Origin: Sneathiellales bacterium
GTDB taxonomy: Bacteria > Pseudomonadota > Alphaproteobacteria > JANQFL01
Assembly: GCA_028277845.1 (NCBI GenBank)
Contig: JANQFL010000037.1
Location: 1-37,042, forward strand
DNA: 37,042 nt
Direction: 5' to 3'
How positions within the stretch are numbered: position 1 is the stretch's first letter; every line of letters begins with the position of its first letter. Below, one piece after another: positions 32,879-37,042 of this stretch. The position numbers and the translations under genes are program-made. The notes beneath the pieces are model-generated. The model made no database searches. It saw only the letters and a list, made by a program, of their open reading frames with translations, and was not told the DNA's origin.

Positions 32879-34372
32879 ATGCTCGACGCCCTGATTCTCG
32901 CGTCCCAGCAGTTCCTGCAGCCCTCGGTCCTGTTGTTGATGGTCGTCGCCGTGCCGATCGGTCTACTGTTCGGCGTGCTGCCTGGCGTCAGCGGCCTGAC
33001 CGCCCTGGCCATCCTGATCCCCGTGATCTACGGCATGGAACCGGTGCATGGCTTGACGTTCCTGCTGGCCGCCCATGCCGTGGTCACCACCGGCGGTTCG
33101 GTGACCAGCATTTTACTGGGCATCCCCGGATCCACCCTCAATGCCGCGACGGTCATGGACGGCCATCCGCTCAGCCGGCAGGGCAAAGCCGGCTATGCCA
33201 TAGGCGCGGCGTTGACGGCGTCGGCGCTCGGCGGCGTCATCGGTGTCATCGTATTGGTCGTTCTATTGCCGTTCCTGCAGCCCATTATCGAAGCGTTCGG
33301 TTCACCGGAAGTGTTTTTCCTCGCCGTGTTCGGCATCGTCTTCATTGGCGCCCTGGGTGAAGGTCAGCCACTGAAAGGGCTCATGGCCGGTGGCCTGGGT
33401 GTTTTCCTGTCGACGTTCGGATATCAGGGCACGACGGGCGTGCCGCGGTTCTGGCTCGACAGTGATTACCTGCTCGACGGTTTCCGGCTTGTCCCGATCG
33501 GACTCGGACTGTTTGCCGTACCGCAGATCATAGCCTTGATGAGCACTGGAAAGCCCATCGCTTCGGGCGGCCAAAACCACGATGTTTCCTGGGCCCAGGT
33601 CGGTGAAGGCATAAAGACGGTGGTGCGCCGCTGGCGCCTGTTGCTGGGTTCTTCCGCCATCGGTACGTTTGTGGGCATCGTACCCGGTGTGGGCGGCGAT
33701 ACGGCGTCGTTCGTGTCCTACGGATGGGCCAAACAGACCTCCAAGAACCCCGATGAATTCGGCAAGGGCGCCATCGCCGGCGTCATCGCGCCGGAAGCCA
33801 GCAACAACGCCAAGGAAGGCGGTTCGCTGGTGCCGACCCTGGCCTTCGGCATCCCCGGTAGCGTTGCCATGGCCATGCTGTTTGGGGCGTTTCTCATCCT
33901 CGGCCTGGAGCCCGGCCCCTACTTTCTGCGCGATCATATGGATATCGCCCTTGGCCTGGCGTTCGTTGTCGCCGCCGCCAACCTCATCGCCGCCATCATG
34001 ATCCTGCCGGCCGTATCCCATATCTCTTTGCTCACGCGTGTGCCCGGCCACGTGCTCGGGCCGCTGCTGCTGGTGTTGGTCGTTCTGGGTGCCTACGCGA
34101 GCGCCAACAACCCGGTGGACGTCCTGTTCGTTTTCGTTTTCGGTGCCCTGGGATTTGTCATGACCCGGCTGGGCTTCAGCCGCCCCGCCCTGATGCTGGG
34201 TTTCGTTCTCGGCTCGATGATCGAGACCTACTTCGAAATCTCGCTCGACGCCTACGGACCCTGGTTCGTCACACGGCCGATTTCGGCGTTGTTGTTCGTT
34301 CTCATCCTTGCCGGTATCGCCGTGCCCATGGCGCGGCAAATGCGGCGGAGGAAAGACCATGATCACGGTTGA
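32879..34372 (+). CDS. tctA: Tripartite tricarboxylate transporter large permease (TctA)
   Basis: The 497-residue inner-membrane protein with about 11-12 hydrophobic helices is the TctA/DUF112 permease. Signatures visible: VAVPIGLLFGVLPGVSGLTALA, ILLGIPGSTLNAATVMDGHPL, IVPGVGGDTASFVSYGWAKQ, GVIAPEASNNAKEGGSLVPTLAFGIPGSVAMA. The symmetrical pair GVLPG-GxxGI and IVPG-G/PGIPGS reflects the duplicated fold. The ATG at 32879 is preceded only by a weak ribosome site. Its 3' end overlaps tctB by 14 bp. Confidence 0.95.
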   Translation: MLDALILASQQFLQPSVLLLMVVAVPIGLLFGVLPGVSGLTALAILIPVIYGMEPVHGLTFLLAAHAVVTTGGSVTSILLGIPGSTLNAATVMDGHPLSRQGKAGYAIGAALTASALGGVIGVIVLVVLLPFLQPIIEAFGSPEVFFLAVFGIVFIGALGEGQPLKGLMAGGLGVFLSTFGYQGTTGVPRFWLDSDYLLDGFRLVPIGLGLFAVPQIIALMSTGKPIASGGQNHDVSWAQVGEGIKTVVRRWRLLLGSSAIGTFVGIVPGVGGDTASFVSYGWAKQTSKNPDEFGKGAIAGVIAPEASNNAKEGGSLVPTLAFGIPGSVAMAMLFGAFLILGLEPGPYFLRDHMDIALGLAFVVAAANLIAAIMILPAVSHISLLTRVPGHVLGPLLLVLVVLGAYASANNPVDVLFVFVFGALGFVMTRLGFSRPALMLGFVLGSMIETYFEISLDAYGPWFVTRPISALLFVLILAGIAVPMARQMRRRKDHDHG

Positions 34373-34799
34373 CCGAACTTTCACTCTGGGCGTGATGGCG
34401 TTCGTGCTCGATTTTCTGGCCATCGGCGTGTGGCACTACGATTATGGCTGGACCATTTTGCGTTTCCCGGTGTTGGCCGGCGTGACGGTGTGTTTGATCG
34501 GCATCGGCAACCTGGCCATGACCGCGCGGATCATGCATGCCGGGGACAGCGACGACACGGTTCAAACCGGCCTGCGGCCCGCCATTTCAGCCATGGCCTG
34601 GATCGGCGCGGCCTTACCCATGGTCCTGCTGCTCGGATATGTCATCGGCCTGCCGCTCTACATTTTCATCTATCTGAAATCCCATGGTCAGGGATGGCGT
34701 GTCTCCGCCGTCCTGGCCGCCGTCACGTTCGTTGTCGTCTATGGCGGCTTCGTCACACTCCTGGCCATACCCCTCCAGGTATTGCCCATGGGACTATGA
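34359..34799 (+). CDS. tctB: Tripartite tricarboxylate transporter small permease (TctB)
   Basis: A 146-residue four-helix membrane protein (TctB). The start ATG at 34359 (MITVDRTFTLGVMAFVLDFLAIGVWHYDYG) sits inside the end of tctA, with GGAGGAAAG directly upstream, which fixes the start. Hydrophobic segments lie at about 8-26, 29-52, 70-92 and 110-140. The order tctC-tctA-tctB is less usual than C-B-A. It is the accessory permease subunit. Confidence 0.9.
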   Translation: MITVDRTFTLGVMAFVLDFLAIGVWHYDYGWTILRFPVLAGVTVCLIGIGNLAMTARIMHAGDSDDTVQTGLRPAISAMAWIGAALPMVLLLGYVIGLPLYIFIYLKSHGQGWRVSAVLAAVTFVVVYGGFVTLLAIPLQVLPMGL

Positions 34800-34852
34800 T
34801 GACCACCCTTCGCACTCGGTCTTTCCAAGCAACCGCCAACGGATGATTCATC

Positions 34853-36316
34853 GTGCCTTCGGACCTTTTTGACAAACTGGCAAAACTTCATTCGACCCGG
34901 CAGGAGCAACAGACCGGCAACGCCGTCGTTTCGGTGCCTGTTGCCGATGCCGCCGAAATCGGCGCGGCCTTGTTCGACGGCCTGCAATCGGGGGGCATGT
35001 GCACGCACATGGTCAATGGCCGGACAACGTGGGACCCAAGCAGCGACTACTTCGACGCAGCCCGCCGGGCGGCGCGACGGGGCTGTACCATCGAACGATT
35101 GTTTCTCCTACCCAGCCGTCATCTGCGGCACGATGAAATCTTGCGCGCACATATCAGGTTGGACGGCGCCGCCGGCATTGCGACCCGAATGCTCGATGTC
35201 AGCCGGCTGATTTCCAGGGTCGATCTGACGCCCGACGCCAGCCTGGAATTCGGTGTCTGGGACGATGCCATCGCCAGCAACGCGGTGTATGGGTCGGGCG
35301 CGGCCGCAGGTGCCGTTGACCACTGGCGAATCTCATCCAAGGCCGCGGACGTGGCCTCCTACACGGCCTTGGCAGCCGCGCTGCAGGACGGCGCTGTCGA
35401 TCTGGAGAGGGAGCCAGAACCGCAACCCGGCACACCCGAAGCCGTCGAGGAGCCGGTGGTGGAAACCGCGGTGCTGGCCCGGCTGGCGGCGCCGGGCCTG
35501 TGTCACGCCGACCCGGAAACCGGCTACGATTGCGCTTCCCTGCACGGCAACTGGCAGATGTTCCGCCTGTTCGACGTGGTGCCGACACCGCAACGCAATT
35601 CCGGATTTTTTCTGGACGCGTTTTCGAAACTGGCACAGGACGGCGACCACGAGCGGGTCTTTGTCTCCGGCACCTGCGACTATTCCATCCTGGCGGTTCT
35701 CCTGCACGCCTATGGCAACCAGAACGCGCCGATCGACGTGACCGTGAGCGACCTGTGCGAAACGCCGCTCTATCTGTGCAAATGGTATGCGAAGCGCATG
35801 GGGCAGCCGATCAAGACGATTGCCAGCAACATACTGGATTGCACGGCGGACGACCCCTTCGACATCGTGACGACCCATTCCTTTCTCTACAATTTCTCGC
35901 CCGAAGTACGTCGGCAAGTCGTGGCCAAATGGCATGACCTGTTACGGCCCGGCGGCAGGATGATCACGTCGGCGCGTATGAGCGAACACCAGGCCCACCA
36001 GCCCATGTCGTGGGAGCCGGACCAGCGAAAGGCCTTCCGCCAACGGATTTACGAGGAAGCCCGGCGCTGGCAGGGCGTGCTCGGCCTCGATCCGGACGAA
36101 GTGGCGGACGATGCCGACAACTATACCAGCCGGCCGGTGGTGGCACGCTACACCCTGGGCGGTAAGGACGATTTCGTCGCGTTGTTCGAAGGCACCGGCT
36201 TCCGCGTCGAACATCTCGAGCTGGTCGACTGGGGCGGCAATATGAGCGACAAGGAGACCGGCCCCGGCACCAACCGCAAAGCGACCTACGCGGAAATCGT
36301 TGCGGTCAAAATCTAA
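34853..36316 (+). CDS. Two-domain SAM-dependent methyltransferase
   Basis: The 487-residue protein has an N-terminal region (~1-185) of unknown family, a linker rich in Pro and Glu (~190-215), and a C-terminal class I methyltransferase. There, VFVSGTCDYSILAVLLHAYG stands in for motif I, VTVSDLCETPLYLCKWYA holds the acidic residue of motif II, ILDCTADDPFDIVTTHSFLYNF is motif III/IV, and LLRPGGRMITSARM the late strand. The glycine-rich motif I is atypical (SGTCDYS rather than DxGxGxG). The start is GTG 34853. It converges with a PaaK-like gene; the stop codons overlap by 4 bp. The substrate is unknown. Confidence 0.75.
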   Translation: MPSDLFDKLAKLHSTRQEQQTGNAVVSVPVADAAEIGAALFDGLQSGGMCTHMVNGRTTWDPSSDYFDAARRAARRGCTIERLFLLPSRHLRHDEILRAHIRLDGAAGIATRMLDVSRLISRVDLTPDASLEFGVWDDAIASNAVYGSGAAAGAVDHWRISSKAADVASYTALAAALQDGAVDLEREPEPQPGTPEAVEEPVVETAVLARLAAPGLCHADPETGYDCASLHGNWQMFRLFDVVPTPQRNSGFFLDAFSKLAQDGDHERVFVSGTCDYSILAVLLHAYGNQNAPIDVTVSDLCETPLYLCKWYAKRMGQPIKTIASNILDCTADDPFDIVTTHSFLYNFSPEVRRQVVAKWHDLLRPGGRMITSARMSEHQAHQPMSWEPDQRKAFRQRIYEEARRWQGVLGLDPDEVADDADNYTSRPVVARYTLGGKDDFVALFEGTGFRVEHLELVDWGGNMSDKETGPGTNRKATYAEIVAVKI

Positions 36317-37042
36317 CCGGCGATCTCGGACTTGAAGTCTTCGTACTTGCCGCGGGCGCTGCGCGGGATCTCGTCGCAATAGGTCAAAGTCAGGTCGAAC
36401 TGGTTGTCGAACTTGTCGTCGAACAGGGTGCGCAGCCCAGCCTCCTCCTCTTGCGTCAACGGCCGTTCCGGCACCAGCTTGACCTCGATGTGTTCGCGGC
36501 TGGTCTGGATGCATTGCAGTTGACGGATCGGCGCGATGTCCGACACCGACCAGCCGCCGACCGACGGCCAGGCGGTCTCCCCCGACGGTAGCACCAGCAT
36601 GTTGCGCACCCGGCCCATGATGCGGCTGAGCACCGGCAGGCTCCGGCCGCACGGACAGGGCGCGCCGACCTCGGCATAATCGCCGACTTCGTAGCGGATC
36701 AGCGGCGTGGCGAAATTGTGCAGGGTCGTCACGACGACACGGCCGGTCTCACCCGGCCCGCACGGTCGGCCATCGTCGTCGAGGATTTCGACGATGAGGT
36801 TTTCCGACTGCACGTGCAGGCCATTGTGCTCGGGACACTGGATGGCGATATAACCCGCTTCCTGGGCGCTATAGGACTGCACCACCGGCACGCCCCAGAC
36901 CTCGCGGCAGGCGTCGCGCACGGAATCGTCGAGCACCTCCGTCATGCAGCTCACTTGGCGCAGCTTGCGCGGCTTGCGCCCGGTTTCGGCCGAGCGCTGC
37001 AGCAAGGCACGCAGGTTGGAGGGATAGGTCAAAAGATACTCG
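36313..37042 (-). CDS. Phenylacetate-CoA ligase-like adenylate-forming enzyme (5' end outside window)
   Basis: The frame is open to the right edge, so about 243 C-terminal residues are present (the visible part begins EYLLTYPSNLRALLQ). YSAQEAGYIAIQCPEHNGLHVQSENLIVEILDDDG, FATPLIRYEVGDYAEVGAPCPCGRSLPVLSRIMGRVRN and the C-terminal lid (SARGKYEDFKSEI) are typical of the PaaK/CapK ligase branch. CPCGRSLP resembles the cysteine-rich stretch of this branch. PaaK relatives activate aromatic acids, but homologues also join capsule or natural-product gene sets; the substrate is not determined. It converges with the methyltransferase gene. Confidence 0.88.
   Translation of the reverse strand, partial: EYLLTYPSNLRALLQRSAETGRKPRKLRQVSCMTEVLDDSVRDACREVWGVPVVQSYSAQEAGYIAIQCPEHNGLHVQSENLIVEILDDDGRPCGPGETGRVVVTTLHNFATPLIRYEVGDYAEVGAPCPCGRSLPVLSRIMGRVRNMLVLPSGETAWPSVGGWSVSDIAPIRQLQCIQTSREHIEVKLVPERPLTQEEEAGLRTLFDDKFDNQFDLTLTYCDEIPRSARGKYEDFKSEIAG

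Overview
This 37 kb window is a high-GC chromosomal segment of an alphaproteobacterium, most likely of the Rhodospirillales or a nearby order. The placement is inferred from gene content: a DUF1013 (TrcR-type) regulator, a DUF1192 small protein, a COQ9 homologue, a DUF2390/TIGR02444 protein, DUF465 small proteins, a CtrA-type TTAA-N7-TTAA site, and a small heat-shock gene with what looks like a ROSE RNA thermometer. Nearly all of the window is dense chromosomal coding. There is no CRISPR array, transposase, rRNA or tRNA that I can recognise.

Layout. 1-5.9 kb: central carbon metabolism on the + strand: the 3' end of transketolase, gap, pgk, a small uncharacterised protein, class I fba and a ThiE-type enzyme. 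Two AT-richer patches interrupt this block. The first (about 3.35-4.34 kb) carries a duplicated fba promoter, leader and first ~60 codons, followed by a DUF2335-like membrane protein gene. The second (about 5.95-6.55 kb) carries an orphan gene whose start lies in a perfect 32-bp palindrome. 6.6-12.8 kb: efp and an inositol monophosphatase-family gene, then a three-gene envelope cluster (secreted Pro-rich protein with OmpA-like end, MotA/ExbB-like channel, MotB/OmpA-like coiled-coil protein) and a SnoaL-like protein. 12.8-15.8 kb, - strand: an isoprenylcysteine methyltransferase-like membrane protein, an ABC exporter and frataxin (cyaY). 16-17.6 kb: rpmE and two small heat-shock proteins.

17.7-20.5 kb, - strand: metY with a 4-bp-overlapping alpha/beta hydrolase, preceded by a 670-bp non-coding region. 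That region holds two minus-strand intrinsic terminators and a CtrA-like box, and I interpret part of it as a candidate small RNA. 20.5-26.5 kb: a DUF1192 protein, quinone oxidoreductase, trcR, propionyl-CoA synthetase and a divergent medium/short-chain acyl-CoA ligase. 26.6-31.6 kb: small DUF465 proteins, ubiX, a DUF2390 protein, a diguanylate cyclase, a PurE-family protein with an altered active-site motif, COQ9, peptide deformylase and rpsU. 31.8-34.8 kb: a tripartite tricarboxylate transporter in the order tctC-tctA-tctB. 34.85-37 kb: a two-domain SAM methyltransferase convergent with a PaaK-like adenylate-forming enzyme cut by the window edge.

The most interesting items are the duplicated fba 5' end serving as leader for an unrelated membrane protein gene, the palindrome-controlled orphan, the candidate CtrA-driven small RNA upstream of metY, the ROSE thermometer, the MotA/MotB-like envelope cluster, and the PurE homologue lacking a conserved histidine. 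All functional calls are from reading the sequence and knowledge of families; no database search was run.
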